Shown one piece after another: positions 1 through 10,937 of a stretch of DNA of 64,000 nt. Below the pieces are notes generated by a model. That model was not told the origin of the DNA and did no database searches. It saw nothing but the letters and a program-made list of their open reading frames with translations. Within the stretch, counting starts at the first letter, position 1. Every line of letters begins with the position of its first letter. A program made the translations under genes and the position numbers. This DNA is from Typha latifolia (Eukaryota > Streptophyta > Magnoliopsida > Poales > Typhaceae), in the NCBI GenBank assembly GCA_019914945.1, contig CM034099.1:1116001-1180000 (forward strand), in the 5' to 3' direction.

Positions 1-107
1 AGAAGTTGTTCCAATTTTTCAGACAAGCTCTGAATGTCTATGTTATAATTGCCTGCTACTTCTATTTGGTTTGGAAATATCAATAATTGATTACAATTTT
101 TATACAG

Positions 108-1531
108 GTTGGACCAGAGGAAGAGGGAATAGCCCATTACTGCTTAACAAGTACAATCATGCTGTCATTGACCACCGAAAATAAGTCATCAGGAACCTTC
201 AATCTGTCAGGGTCAATCAGGAGACAGGTGCCCATTCTCATATGATTCTTTTAGTTGATAAATATTCAAAAGTTATGTGCCACCTCAGTATGTTCTGTTT
301 AACTCATAAAGACCTTAAATATCAATAGGTAGGTGACTTTGATTTCCAGCTCTTAAAGACCTTTACATTGCTTATGCACATCATTTTATTAATGCAGCTT
401 GGTACTTCAAAGAACTTGTAATCTATGTGTTGCAGTTCATTGTTTTCTTATGAAGTTACTGCTTTGCATGTCTTATGGCAAAATGCATATCACAACTGTC
501 CTAGATTAATTAAACTACAGTGGCTTCGATTGCCAACTTGATCAGAGATTAGATTTTAAGCCCTCATTTTTTTAGGAATTACTGTTTTCTTATTTTGAAA
601 TACAACTCTTTATTTTAGAATAATAGTTAAATATCATTTTAACAGTCTTATTCTAGAATATAATTACGATTTATTAAACTTATAACTTATACCACACACT
701 AACCTAATTAATAATTTATCCTTAATATCTATTCCATCAATCTATTTTATATCAAATAATGGTATTTATTATAATTTCATAAAAGATAAAAGGACTTTTT
801 TCCTATTTTTCCTTCATCTTATATCATATTAAAGATAATTGTTATATTCTTATTTTAGAATACAAATAAATATAAAAATAGTTATTCTTAGAATAAAGAC
901 TTTTATTTAGGAATAACAAATAGGAATATATATTTTTTAGAATTGTCTTTATTCCTAAAGTGAATGCCTGAATATGGGTATCAAGTTCTTAAGTTGAATT
1001 AGACTCAACTAGTCTCTGGGTATAACGATGCACACCAAAATATTCAAAAGGTCAGTAAGTGGCAATTTGTTTTCCTGCTTGCCGACCAATGTCAGGTAAC
1101 CGTCTGTATTATTTATTTCTAAACCTCTCCTCTTTAGGAAATATTTCTTGTCGCTAATTTTTGTTATGGTGTTTCAGATGAACCTTGATCTATCAGTGGC
1201 TGACGGTCATCTATGTAACATGGGAAAAATGATAGAAGAAATGGAGGGTAAGCTCAGGAATTCACTTGATCAGGTACATCATTTTTGTGCTCCTTGTGTT
1301 TATGCTTTTCCTTATTCCATCACAGTGGATAATTTCTTTGCATTCAGCGGATCAGGAACTAACATCTCAAATCAGTTTGTGATTTTACTGTGGCATTGAT
1401 TCATTCTCTTACTCTGTTGCAATGTACTTTCACAGGTTTACTTTGGGAAGACAAGAGAGATGGTATGTACATTAAGGCCCCCTCCTGAGGGGGTTCAAAT
1501 TAGACTTCCAGAAAGCCGACCAAATGTATGA
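108..1531 (+). CDS. F-actin capping protein beta subunit, C-terminal part (5' end outside window)
   Basis: Three in-frame exons are visible: 108-227, 1178-1273 and 1436-1531 (stop TGA). All have AG/GT borders in phase 0, giving about 103 codons. The peptide contains HYCLTSTIMLSLTTENKSSG and, later, VYFGKTREMV. These match my recollection of the C-terminal half of CapZ-beta (HYKLTSTVMLWL..., ...IYFGKTKDIVNGLR). In the family this subunit forms a heterodimer with the alpha subunit and caps actin filament barbed ends in the cytoplasm. The N-terminal two thirds must lie upstream of base 1. The large intron 228-1177 carries a MITE-like insert. The extreme C-terminus (PPPEGVQIRLPES) differs from the animal actin-binding tail, which I read as plant divergence. 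Identification is firm; the 3' UTR end is not determined. Confidence 0.88.
555..970. mobile_element. MITE-like AT-rich inverted-repeat insert in the capping-protein intron
   Basis: The ends are imperfectly inverted: the left end reads roughly CCTCATTTTTTTAGGAATTA (from about 562), and the right end (about 941-968), reverse-complemented, reads CATTCACTTTAGGAATAAAG. The interior is very AT-rich and contains the self-complementary unit TTATT(T/C)TAGAATA several times (near 609, 649, 849 and 883). Small size, no ORF, inverted ends and intronic location fit a non-autonomous element. No clear target-site duplication was found, so family and exact borders are uncertain. Confidence 0.35.
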
Positions 1532-2193
1532 TATGCCGCAGCAGCGTAAAGTTCCTATCACAATATTGAGGATGAGAAAACTTTTTCCTAGTTGTATTAT
1601 TGAACCTTCTTATGTAAATGATTGAAGTTTCTATCAGCCATGGAGGATGCTAGTTGTCTTGCTGAATCTTCTCATATAGACAATGTGAAGTTCCTATAAC
1701 AGTATTGAGGATGAGAGAACTTTCTTCTAGTTGTCTTATTGAATGTTCTTATATATACAATGTTAACTTCCTATCAGAAGCATTAAACTTTCAAGAACTT
1801 ATACATATCACTACTAGCATTATATTAAATATGTAAAAGTTAACTTTTCCACTTGATAATACCAGTAAGCCGATAAGCCAATTACTCTCGTATCAATCTG
1901 GTTTATGCCTAACCCCGTGTACTTTCTTATAGTTGAATACTTGGTAACGGGCTCAAAAGCGGGTCCAGTTAAAAAATTATAACTTAAAACTATGAACAGC
2001 ATTGACAGCTAATCGTACACTGTCACGTATCCAGGTGCAGCAAATTTCTGCGATGGGGCCTCCAGAAGATCCACTGCCCGAACGAATTGGAAAGAAAATA
2101 ATGGACTCGATAGTAGTATAATAGACGGCCCAGATTACCTCATTCTCCGCGGAAGAGCTAAAGGAGGCAATTGATCGTACGTTAAGGATATGC

Positions 2194-2199
2194 CACGTG
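2194..2199. promoter_or_regulatory. G-box core (CACGTG) upstream of the CCCH zinc-finger gene
   Basis: Palindromic CACGTG within GCCACGTGTG, about 1 kb before the start codon of the CCCH gene. bZIP and bHLH factors bind this core in plants. Its role here is inferred only from position. Confidence 0.35.
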
Positions 2200-2266
2200 T
2201 GTTTACATCTGAAACCGCTTGGACCCTTTTAGTTCCCGTCCTTCCCGGGGGAAACGGAGCACAGAC

Positions 2267-2268
<2 letters not shown>

Positions 2269-2330
<62 letters not shown>
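2269..2330 (+). repeat. (AG)31 dinucleotide microsatellite
   Basis: Uninterrupted AG repeat of 62 bases, beginning at the end of ACAGACGCAG and ending before AATCGG. It lies about 0.9 kb upstream of the CCCH start codon. GA/CT tracts are common in plant promoters and leaders and are targets of BBR/BPC GAGA-binding factors. Whether this one is regulatory or only a length-variable microsatellite cannot be told from sequence. Confidence 0.95.
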
Positions 2331-2333
<3 letters not shown>

Positions 2334-3202
2334 CGGCTGTCGTAATGATCGGAAGGGTAGGAGATCGCCGAGCCCTTCCAAGCATGGCTTGATGCTGGTG
2401 GCTCTCCCATCTGGTCTCCCAAAAGGTTCGATTTCGGGCTTTAGTTCTTTCTCTATCTGATTTATTCAATGAAGAATTCTTCGATTTGTTACGACTATTT
2501 GTCACGGTGGAATTTCTTGATCTTTTTCTAAATACTTTCTGCAAGACTTCTTGATCTCCTCCGCTATTTGATGCTGTTTAGAACAGGAGCAATCGAGCTC
2601 AGGTCACTGCTTTGATCAAATCCTCAGAGAATAATAGGAGCTCAAATCCAATTAATTTGCTCAACGTAAAGGAGATTCCCATTCGTTGATTTGTTGGTCC
2701 GATCGGGATGCTCAAGAAAACTAATTCTCCATTAATTAAAGAAACCCTAAGGATTTGCTACAACTCGAATTTTCGAGTCTGTTGTTGCTTACTGGTGAAA
2801 TTTAAGCTTAAAATTGGATAAATTAACTAAGTTATGGATCCAAATCCATCTGTAACCTTTCTGATCTGGATTTCTGTTTGTTATTTATAATTGTGAAGTT
2901 TCTTTTTGAAAATTCGAATGCTCATATGGCGCTTCTTTTACTCTTTTTCCAACTAAATTCTCATACTCGAATCTACGAAATTCTTAAAAGGGTGATTCGG
3001 TCATTTACGACTACTGAAGACAGATCACTTCGCAACTTGCGTAACTGTGTGAGCGCTTTCTTTTCCTAATTCCACGTTTTGCCAGTTCGGTTACGCTTAC
3101 AGATAACAACTTATCGAGATAGTAAGGGTATTCAAGTAATTTAACACTTTCAGCTTACAGATTACACCGGTAAAGTGTTCCGCCGGAGAAGAATAAAGAC
3201 CC

Positions 3203-5567
3203 ATGGAGGCATACTACGCAGCCACCGCAAGCAGCGGCGATCAGACGACGAGCAGCGACTCCGTTTCGTGGCTCGACACATCATCTCTCCGGCGGCGGCG
3301 CATGTCCTCCCCTTCTCCCAACGCTTTCCTTACCCCTGCTTTCAACGCCTGCGCTGCCACCGCCAGCCCCCAGGTCAACTCCTGCCCAGCCGCTGCCTCC
3401 ATCCTCGACCTCGACCCCTCCCTCCTCCGCTTCACTCGCAACCGCCTCCGCCTATCCTCCTCATCATCCTCGTCTTCGTCCTCGTCCTCTTCCGACTCCT
3501 CCGGCGCGGCGGCTCGCAAGAAGCTCCACCGCCTCCTCCAGCTCAGCTCCCTCTCCTCCGGCCCGTCACCCGCGGCTATCGAGAACGCTCATATTGCGGC
3601 GAAGTCATCGCCGCAGGTATACAAGACGCCGGTGAAGGTAGAGGTGGAGGTGGAGGAGGACGTGTTTGTTATGGACGGGATTCTGGTCAGCGAGTCCGGT
3701 TCGAACCGGTCCAAATCGGTGTCTGACTCCGGCTCGAGCGGTTCGGGTAACAGCTTGTACAAGACGGAGATTTGCCGGTCGTGGGAGGAGTCAGGGATTT
3801 GTCGATATGGTTTTAAGTGCCAGGTAAGAACCGAAGTCCTCGATAACCCCAACTCTGTGTTTTATCTAACCTGATAATAACTGATAAGATCCCTATTTAT
3901 CTCAAATAGAAGATTCCTACTCATCTTTAACTACATACGAGATAACACTTATCTGAAAAGCATATCAGAGATTTGCATCTATTATCTGTTACCAGACCTG
4001 GTTGTTTTCTTAATTAACTAGGGTAGAATTATTTGCGGAAAGAAAAGGTATTTGAGGAAAGGATTAATATTGGTGAAACGGCTGCTTTAGAGTCTATGCG
4101 GGAACTGATTATGCTGTTTCTTTTTTGGTTTTAATAAATTCTGCAGTTTGCCCACGGGAAGGAGGAATTGCGCGGGGTTCGCCCAATCAAGCAGAAAATT
4201 GAGGTAATAATTTGATTGCCTTCGTTTTCTTTATTACTAGAAGTTCACAAATCCATACCTGATTGATTCTCATCCTTTGAGAAAATGAAGAAAGGTCTAA
4301 TTGAGAGTAACCAGTTACCAAATCTAGGCATGGCTGATACCTTGCAAGTTAGCTAATACACCTTTAGATGTTATTGCGTGTATATCACGGGGCATGATGA
4401 AAGGAAGATGGATGTACCACAGGTTTCCGGCACTGTCGAGGTTTATACGGTGTTTAGTGTTGAGTCTTAGGATTTTTCCTATTCCGTCTTTCATTCATTT
4501 AGATTAGATTTTGTGATTGCAAAATTTTCTATTGGAAGTTTTATCAATACTGAATCCAAAAGGAGTTCACCTGGGTTTCTGGTCCTCTATATTGGGATTA
4601 AGACTTCAAACTAAGTTGAATAATAATCAAGTATGAAAATATAACATGTCTATTAGATGTTTGTCTCAGCATGGTTGATTTTATTACTATCAATACAGGT
4701 ATGGATAAGTCAGATTCTGTTCTACAGTTCTAATGTTTGCATATATTACTTTTTACATTTGTATGTAATTCTACCTGAATGGAAAATATGACATCAGTTA
4801 GTTCTCATATTAGGGCTAACTTGATAGTTTTCTATGTAATTTTGCATGAGATTTATGTTACACAATTAAAAAATCTCTCTTAGTTGTTGGATTTGATCTG
4901 ACTTCCATCCAATTGAAGTTTCAACCAACCAAGCTATCTTAGGAGGTTGCTAGTTGTTATGTTACTGGATGATGCATAATCATAACATCATGCAAGGTTA
5001 TATGACCCCAGTGGTCCTCTCTTCCCTACTTGGTGTATATGCAACAGTTGCATATTATAGTGGCCCACATCTCTTTTTGCTCTCGTTCACTGTTCGATTC
5101 ACAATGCAACATTTTTGAAAACGAAAAAAAATCTTAATTGTTTACTTTGAATCTAGAAAACTTAGATTGAAGATACATTGGTGGATTTGGTATATGTTGA
5201 TATACTCGTGAACTGTCTACAGATGGACCGGCAGAATTCCAGATCAGTCCCAAGTGCTGGTTCCGCCGTGCAAGCGACAAGATTCCGCCATCTCCCCCCA
5301 CCGGGGCTGTCAAGTGCAGCTGCCACCGCTGCTCCTTCAGCACCTACCGTCTCTGCCAAAGAAACTTCGGCTTCTGCTTCCAAAGCAGCCACCACAACGG
5401 TGAAGGAAGAATCACCGTCACCAATTCCTACTACCGCTCAAAAGTCACAAGAGCCTTCCTTCGTCTGGCCACCGACAGAGGAGCAGGATGCTTATTTTAC
5501 TCAGGTGCTTTACGGCCTCAGGCGACGGAAGAGGCTCCCTGTCTTTACTGAAATCTGCCCAGAGTAA
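3203..5567 (+). CDS. CCCH (TTP-type) zinc-finger protein, apparently with a single finger
   Basis: Three phase-0 exons: 3203-3823, 4147-4203 and 5223-5567, predicting 340 residues. The start is the first ATG of the open frame (context CCCATGG). Residues 1-190 are low-complexity, Ser/Pro-rich. A C-x8-C-x5-C-x3-H finger spans the exon 1/2 junction: YKTEICRSWEESGICRYGFK, then CQFAHGKEEL. This is the TTP/C3H14-15 class, whose members bind AU-rich mRNA and promote its decay. The usual second finger, normally about 18 residues further on, is absent: exon 3 goes straight into an Ala/Ser/Thr/Pro-rich tail ending LRRRKRLPVFTEICPE. I found no missed second-finger exon in the 4204-5222 intron. The finger class is certain; the target and the significance of the missing finger are not. 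Confidence 0.85.
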
Positions 5568-6346
5568 TGCTGCATTTAAACATCAGATATCACATAAAAG
5601 TCTAGAGTTCATCCTCTTATCCGTCTTCCTTTTAGTGAAAGAACAGTCATACTGGTCTCTTTAGCAGCTCAGTGTGTTTGCTTAGAGAATAATTGCGCCC
5701 CCCCCCCTGCTAGTAAACTTAATGTTAGCTCGCATTTAACTGTATATGGATGTTTCCTTTATATGTTCACAGGATCTTTTCTGCAAATTGCTCGACTAGT
5801 TATTGAATAAGATCAGGTTCCACCAGGTACGGGATTATTGAAGGGAAATTTTACAATTTCTCATCTGCATCCTTCAGTGTATCCAGGGATGCCGTTATGA
5901 TATTTTCTTTGGTAATTGTCTGTTTTTAATTGCCTTTATCTGGTTGGTTATCAACTTAGATTGCTTATGTCACTACAATCAAGATTACTTGTATGCAATA
6001 TACTCAGTTCCATAATTTGTATAACAGAATCAGCCCGAAAGCGAGTACTTTTACGCTACTACATGATATCTGTTGCTTGCTTCATATATGTGGTCGGTGG
6101 TCTCCTTGAGTCTCCTTGTCTTTTTAAGTGAAGGCTTCTCTATGATTGTTGGTAGTGATCTCTTTTTTCACTAGACTTTCTATAAAATGAGATGTGTACG
6201 ATATCATACGAGCTTATGACACAATGTTGGAGAAATATTAGAGGATTTGGCACAACTCTTAAGCTAGGCCTCAAGAGTCTAAACATTAACTTAAAAGAAG
6301 AAAAGAACCATGACTAACAACTTGTTTACAAAGAAGAAAAATCGAT
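5568..6346. other. Convergent 3' flanks of the CCCH gene and the small membrane-protein gene
   Basis: No gene is seen. The region holds the 3' UTR of the CCCH gene (including a C10 run near 5698-5707) and the downstream flank of the minus-strand gene ending at 6347. Short ORFs here have no recognisable content. Confidence 0.55.
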
Positions 6347-6882
6347 CTAAAGCTCCGCATCCGTGTCTTTGCCAGGCCTAGAGACAGTCCTCTTCACTTT
6401 CTCCTTAGTCTTCTGCACAGCTTCCCCTGCAACCTGGGCCGCCGATTCTGCCGCATGCTCCACCGTCTCGAAGCTCCTCGTTGCCGCCTCCTTCACTACT
6501 TCCTTTGTATTTGGACTACTCCTATGAACGTTGTGCATGTCTAAGTAGTGAAACTTACAAGGATATAATTTTCTAGTCATATAAAAACTCTCCCAACTCA
6601 TGGATGTTTCAACTATATCAAATTTGCTTATTTAAAAAAAAAAAGAATTTACCAAGATTCAGGTGGTTTAAGGCTCAACCAGGTCAGTTTGGCCCAGGTT
6701 CGAATTGCGTCCCACCGGCTCGTGAAGCCGGTGATCCCAATGGCGCTTTCGATCGGACCTGGGCCCTGCTTCTCCCTCTTGTGTCCGTCTCTATCTCTCT
6801 CCTTATCTCCTCGGATTGGAAGAACTATGAGGAATAGCAGTATAAGAAAGGTTATCCTTTTCCCACCTTCATTGTTCTCCAT
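6347..6882 (-). CDS. Small single-pass membrane protein with LEA-like amphipathic tail (two exons)
   Basis: Exon 1 is 6882-6653 and exon 2 is 6521-6347, separated by a 131-bp GT-AG intron; the split codon (TG|G, Trp) keeps the frame. The product is 134 residues. A hydrophobic segment lies at about 10-24 (ITFLILLFLIVLPI), followed by a charged stretch and a Trp-rich piece (RWDAIRTWAKLTWLSLKPP). The C-terminal region EVVKEAATRSFETVEHAAES continuing to KVKRTVS resembles the 11-residue amphipathic helix repeats of LEA_4 proteins. I recognise it as resembling plant small unknown transmembrane proteins, but no function can be named. On the minus strand a TATA-like TTATAAAA (about 6920-6927) and a G-box (6991-6996) lie just upstream, consistent with a real promoter and possibly ABA or stress control. 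It would be missed by ORF scanning because each exon alone looks like noise. Confidence 0.68.
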
Positions 6883-6990
6883 GCCTATCACCAGCTTCAG
6901 GTGGGGGGATAGATGACAGTTTTATAACCGTTTCCAAACTGAGTTTGACGTGGAGGGCTGCTTCATCGTGACATCTGACACGCGGACTGA

Positions 6991-6996
6991 CACGTG
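6991..6996 (-). promoter_or_regulatory. ABRE/G-box core (CACGTG) upstream of the small membrane/LEA-like gene
   Basis: GACACGTGTTTC lies about 110 bp upstream of the inferred start at 6882, and a TATA-like TTATAAAA lies between them. ACACGTG elements are typical ABA-response sites, which suits the LEA-like tail of the product. Function is inferred. Confidence 0.45.
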
Positions 6997-6999
6997 TTT

Positions 7000-8996
7000 C
7001 TCGCAAGCCTCTCATGGGCGGGGTCAAAAGTTCATGCCTATCGTCTCAAATAAGTGAACAGTAAAAGCCCAAGGGCCACAGGTATAAGAATAGAAACATT
7101 CATGAAATAATGGACAAGTTTAAATTCAATTCAATGTTTACAAACCTGTGACCTGTAAAAGTGCTATGATCATCATTTGTTAGTGCAAGTCAACTTGTAA
7201 CAATTTTTCAAAATTGCAGCAAGAAATTGCACACGTTAAATTTCTGTACCTGATAATGGAGAAGAGAGAAGATCCCAGTTACCAGTATATAAAAATGGCT
7301 AACGACTAAGTTCAGTCAAATTCAGCTCAAATCTGCCAAGAAAGCAAGAGAAATATGTGATATGTAGGTATGTTTGAGCATCATATTTCTCTGTCTGCAC
7401 GAATAGCATGGCATTTTCCCTAGCTCAAAAAATATCAACTTTTGTATCTCAAGCTCAATATTCCAATGCTTAGACAAGTACCAAACGTTAAAGAAACGTA
7501 TTCAGTTTGGTTTGACAAAGTAAAGTTCGTAGCAGCCATCTAGCAAATGGTAATATAAATGGAAAACCCTACAGTGTATAGTAATGTAAAGTCCATTGCA
7601 GCCATCTAGCAAAGTTAATAGTGCTGAAATATATGAGCAACCTATTAATCCAGTTGATGAAATGCAGAGTTCTATCTGACATGCTAAAAATTTGAATCCC
7701 AACAAATTGTGGCCAGAGTTGAAAAAGAATAAAGAACATATTTAGCTACAATATGGGATATTACTACACCTCATGATTGCTCCAACTCTAGAATACAGTA
7801 TGCCAATTGTACAATCTTAGTTGTACCAGTGTTCTACTTTATGAATCTCAAGTCTCCTACTCACTTCAACTGATAAAACATTGTGCTCATAATGAGGAAC
7901 TAGTGGCTTGGTTTCTTGCTTTCAATGGAGTAGAAAGAGAAGAAACTCAATTAAAAGGCAAGAATGTGTCTTTCATGACATAAATGAAAGTTTAACAGAA
8001 ATGAAACTATAACTAGATTAGGGACCAATTCATCAATATTCCCAAGCACGGTACCCATAGGTCAAAAGCAAACATATTAAACCTGACTGGCCTCACATAA
8101 GCTGAGCCCCTAAGTTCCAATCTATCCCCTTAGCTCGAAAGCCTGCCCACGCCCTAACAGATCATATTTCTCTCTCCCATAGAAAGACACTGTATCTCTT
8201 CCCCTCTCATTTTTCTCTTTCTCTAACGAAACCAAATTATGTGAAAACTGAGTTCCTCTTACTTCCACCTTCAAGCATCGCAGACCTTCAGTTAACAGAT
8301 CTGCCTCAAAAACCTCCCTATGTCAATGATCTAATCAACATCCTTTCATTAATTCTTTGCTTGGTTATGAATTGAAAGCTGTCACAAGAGGACCACAGAG
8401 AATTAGAACATAACCTAGTCATCTTTAACTTTCCACAATAATAACCAGCTAATTTGTGACCTGCATGACATATAATTGTTTCAGAACTTTTCTACTTTAT
8501 TTCATAGGTATCATAAAGATGTGGTAGATAAAGCTGCTATGGACAATCATCTGCCTTCTCTGATCTATTACCAAGAAAAGATATGAGTTTTTAAGTGTAA
8601 CCATAGAAGAAGACTTCGCTGGAGAATACACAACTCGGTCAGAAATAATGAACTTGGACTTGGAAAAAGATGATATGCAGTAATATTCCATCATATATTC
8701 AACACAATGTGTTGTATAATAACCATTCTATCACCTTGCTCATAATTTATAAAACAAGAAGACATGTCCAGAATGTAATACAACACAATCAAGTGATATT
8801 TAGATAAGCTATTTTACATGAATAGAGGGTTTGAATCTCATACATAATATTTTGCAATAAAGCACCAGAAGTTTCAAGTTCCTGATAGACAAATGATAGT
8901 AGTTGGACAAACAGTACATACAGCAGACACTCAAACACTCACAAATCCTCCCTCCTTACTGCTGAAGTGGACAGATCAGAAGATCAATTCAGGGCT
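7000..8996. other. Intergenic, AT-rich; includes 3' flank of the Cys/His-repeat gene
   Basis: No gene or RNA recognised on either strand. There is an imperfect duplication of the phrase AAAGT(A/C)(A/C)..GCAGCCATCTAGCAAA around 7517-7551 and 7586-7614. The part near 8900-8996 is probably 3' UTR of the minus-strand gene ending at 8997. Confidence 0.5.
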
Positions 8997-10937
8997 TCAG
9001 CTGCTCCCACCATCCACAGCATTCTTAAGAGTCCCCTTAAGAAGAGTCATCAGACTTCCACCGTGCACTCTTCCTTCAGGGACCACAAATTCAAATGTCT
9101 TTCCATGGCGCTCTGCACCATCCTGAGCAATGTCAACAGAAGTTGATGGAGAAGAGAGAGACTTCATGGAGGTTGGAATCAGCACTTGCGGAGGTATAAG
9201 CAGCTGCCTCTTTCCAAAGCTTACAAGAGTCTCGCCCCTATCTAAACCTGCAGTCACCCCAGAAAGCGATAAGTTTGCATAATCCACACTGCTTCTCACT
9301 GTTGTGGAGGAAGACACAAGCCCTTGGAAGAGGTCAGAGCTAATCATTCTGTGATTGTTCCCAGCATCAAACTCCTGCTGTGTTGACATAATGGTACCAT
9401 GAGCTGCACAGAGCCCACTCTTCCCCCAAGGAAATTTATCACACCCGGAGATCCATGTACATCGTTTTCCCCCGCCATGGGTTTTACAGAAATCTGTTCG
9501 ACCCTGTGCACTCTTAGTGCAACCAGCAAACCAGCAACGCTTTCCCCCACCATGCTTGACACAGCAATCAGTTGCTCCACGTGCACTTTTGGTGCATCCA
9601 GGCACAGAACAGCGTTTTCCACCGCCATGCGCCACACAGTAGTTTGTCCCACCATGGACACTCTTAGGGCAGACACCACCTCCTTCGAAGATGCACCGTC
9701 TACCTCCCCCATGCCCCTTGCACAGTGATGTGCTACCCTCAGCCCCCTTAGTGCACCCTTGAAAAATGCATCGTCTTCCTCCACCGTGGCCCTTGCAGTA
9801 TTTGGTGCCCCCTTGAGCCCCCTTTCCACACTCGGGGTATTGGCACCGACGGCCCCCACCATGGGAAATGCAGAGCCCTGCCTGGCCCTCAGCGCTTCGA
9901 GTGCAGCCCTCAATTGTGCACCGTTTCCCTCCACCATGCTTGATGCACAACCCTGATCTGCCTCGTGCAGCTTTAGTGCACCCTGGATGACCACACCTTT
10001 GGCCTCCTCCATGGGCAATGCACAGTTCGGTCTTTCCTTCGGCGCTTTTGGTGCATCCAAGCTGCTGGCATCGCCTCCCTCCTCCATGACCCTTGCAAAA
10101 AGGTGTGCTGCTTTCTGCACCTTTGTTGCACCCAGGTCTCTGGCACCTTTGCCCACCTCCATGGCTGATGCAGAGCATAGAAGCCCCTCTCGCACCCTTC
10201 AAACACCCTTGGAACATGCATCTTTTCAGATGATGTTGACGGGTCCTCTGAGAAATAGGTGAATCAGAGGCAATACCAGCTGAAGAAATGGTTGCAGCCA
10301 CAGGCTCCAAAGAGAACTGAAACTGATGCTGATGAGCATTTAAATTACTTCCAAGATCTAAAACAGCATGTGTTTTGGGCATTCCTTTGCCGTCAGCGAA
10401 ATTCTTGTTTCTTTGAGGAAGGAGAAGTGATGGCATGTACCCTCCTGAAATTCTCTTAGCAGAAGTTGAATTCTCATCAACAACTGGAATCAGCAGATTC
10501 TTTGCAGTAATGGTTGTCTGGTCCTCAAGGTGGTATAGGCTTCCACCAGCCATGGAATCCCCATTCCAATTAGCAAGTCCAAGTTCTAACATTTCAGAAT
10601 CTGATTCAGAGCCCCAACTCTGGTTCATGAAAGAAGCAGATTCCTTACTTTTACTAGCTCCAGCAGCATGATTATCTGAATGACAGGAAATCCGAGTTGG
10701 ACCCAGTCCAAGAACCAAATGGTGATCATCATCTTGTGACAAAGCATTGTGATTACTTGCCGGATAGAATGTTTCATTGGTCTGGTTGGTGCCATAGCCT
10801 GAGCAGCTCAGGCTAAGTATACTATCACCCAAGCTATCATTTTCTCCAGACATTAAGATATGCCCTTTTTCTGTGACAGAAGTACGCACGAGAGGATTCT
10901 TCTCATTAGACAGGAGATCTGTTACCGTAAATTCCAT
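8997..10937 (-). CDS. Protein with 11 tandem Cys/His (HGGG-linked) zinc-binding-like repeats, WRKY19-like
   Basis: Single-exon coding region of 646 residues starting ATGGAATTT (strong GAAATGG context). Residues 1-238 are Ser/Asn-rich with no clear domain. Residues 239-514 consist of 11 tandem units, nearly all 25 residues long, of consensus RC...GC.K.A.G....C..HGGG. Each has three Cys and one His in fixed spacing, suggesting a metal-binding array. The same array occurs in plant proteins often annotated 'probable WRKY transcription factor 19-like', but there is no WRKYGQK domain here, so that name is misleading. Unit 8 is expanded to 28 residues (EGGGVCPKSVHGG) and unit 11 lacks the trailing GGG. 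The C-terminus carries a hydrophilic FEFVVPEGRVHGG segment. It is likely nuclear or regulatory; the molecular role is unknown. A leader intron and uORF lie upstream. Confidence 0.9.
   Translation of the reverse strand: MEFTVTDLLSNEKNPLVRTSVTEKGHILMSGENDSLGDSILSLSCSGYGTNQTNETFYPASNHNALSQDDDHHLVLGLGPTRISCHSDNHAAGASKSKESASFMNQSWGSESDSEMLELGLANWNGDSMAGGSLYHLEDQTTITAKNLLIPVVDENSTSAKRISGGYMPSLLLPQRNKNFADGKGMPKTHAVLDLGSNLNAHQHQFQFSLEPVAATISSAGIASDSPISQRTRQHHLKRCMFQGCLKGARGASMLCISHGGGQRCQRPGCNKGAESSTPFCKGHGGGRRCQQLGCTKSAEGKTELCIAHGGGQRCGHPGCTKAARGRSGLCIKHGGGKRCTIEGCTRSAEGQAGLCISHGGGRRCQYPECGKGAQGGTKYCKGHGGGRRCIFQGCTKGAEGSTSLCKGHGGGRRCIFEGGGVCPKSVHGGTNYCVAHGGGKRCSVPGCTKSARGATDCCVKHGGGKRCWFAGCTKSAQGRTDFCKTHGGGKRCTWISGCDKFPWGKSGLCAAHGTIMSTQQEFDAGNNHRMISSDLFQGLVSSSTTVRSSVDYANLSLSGVTAGLDRGETLVSFGKRQLLIPPQVLIPTSMKSLSSPSTSVDIAQDGAERHGKTFEFVVPEGRVHGGSLMTLLKGTLKNAVDGGSS

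Larger units (their letters stand above)
1532..3202. other. Intergenic region: capping-protein 3' flank and CCCH-gene promoter/leader
   Basis: No convincing coding sequence. The first part is the 3' flank of the capping-protein gene, with near-repeats of the phrase TGAGGATGAGA(A/G)AAC near 1567 and 1710. From about 2150 onward the sequence looks like promoter and 5' leader of the CCCH gene: a CACGTG G-box core at 2194-2199 and a long AG tract at 2269-2330. Short ORFs here are artefacts of the repeat. Confidence 0.6.

Noticed and set aside
2135..2544. Ser/Leu-repeat ORFs on the minus strand
   Set aside because: Translation of the (AG)31 microsatellite.
9344..10195. 283-codon minus-strand ORF over the Cys/His-repeat gene in another frame
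   Set aside because: It shadows the 75-bp repeat array; the array is a multiple of three, so all frames stay open. The Cys/His frame is the one with family resemblance.
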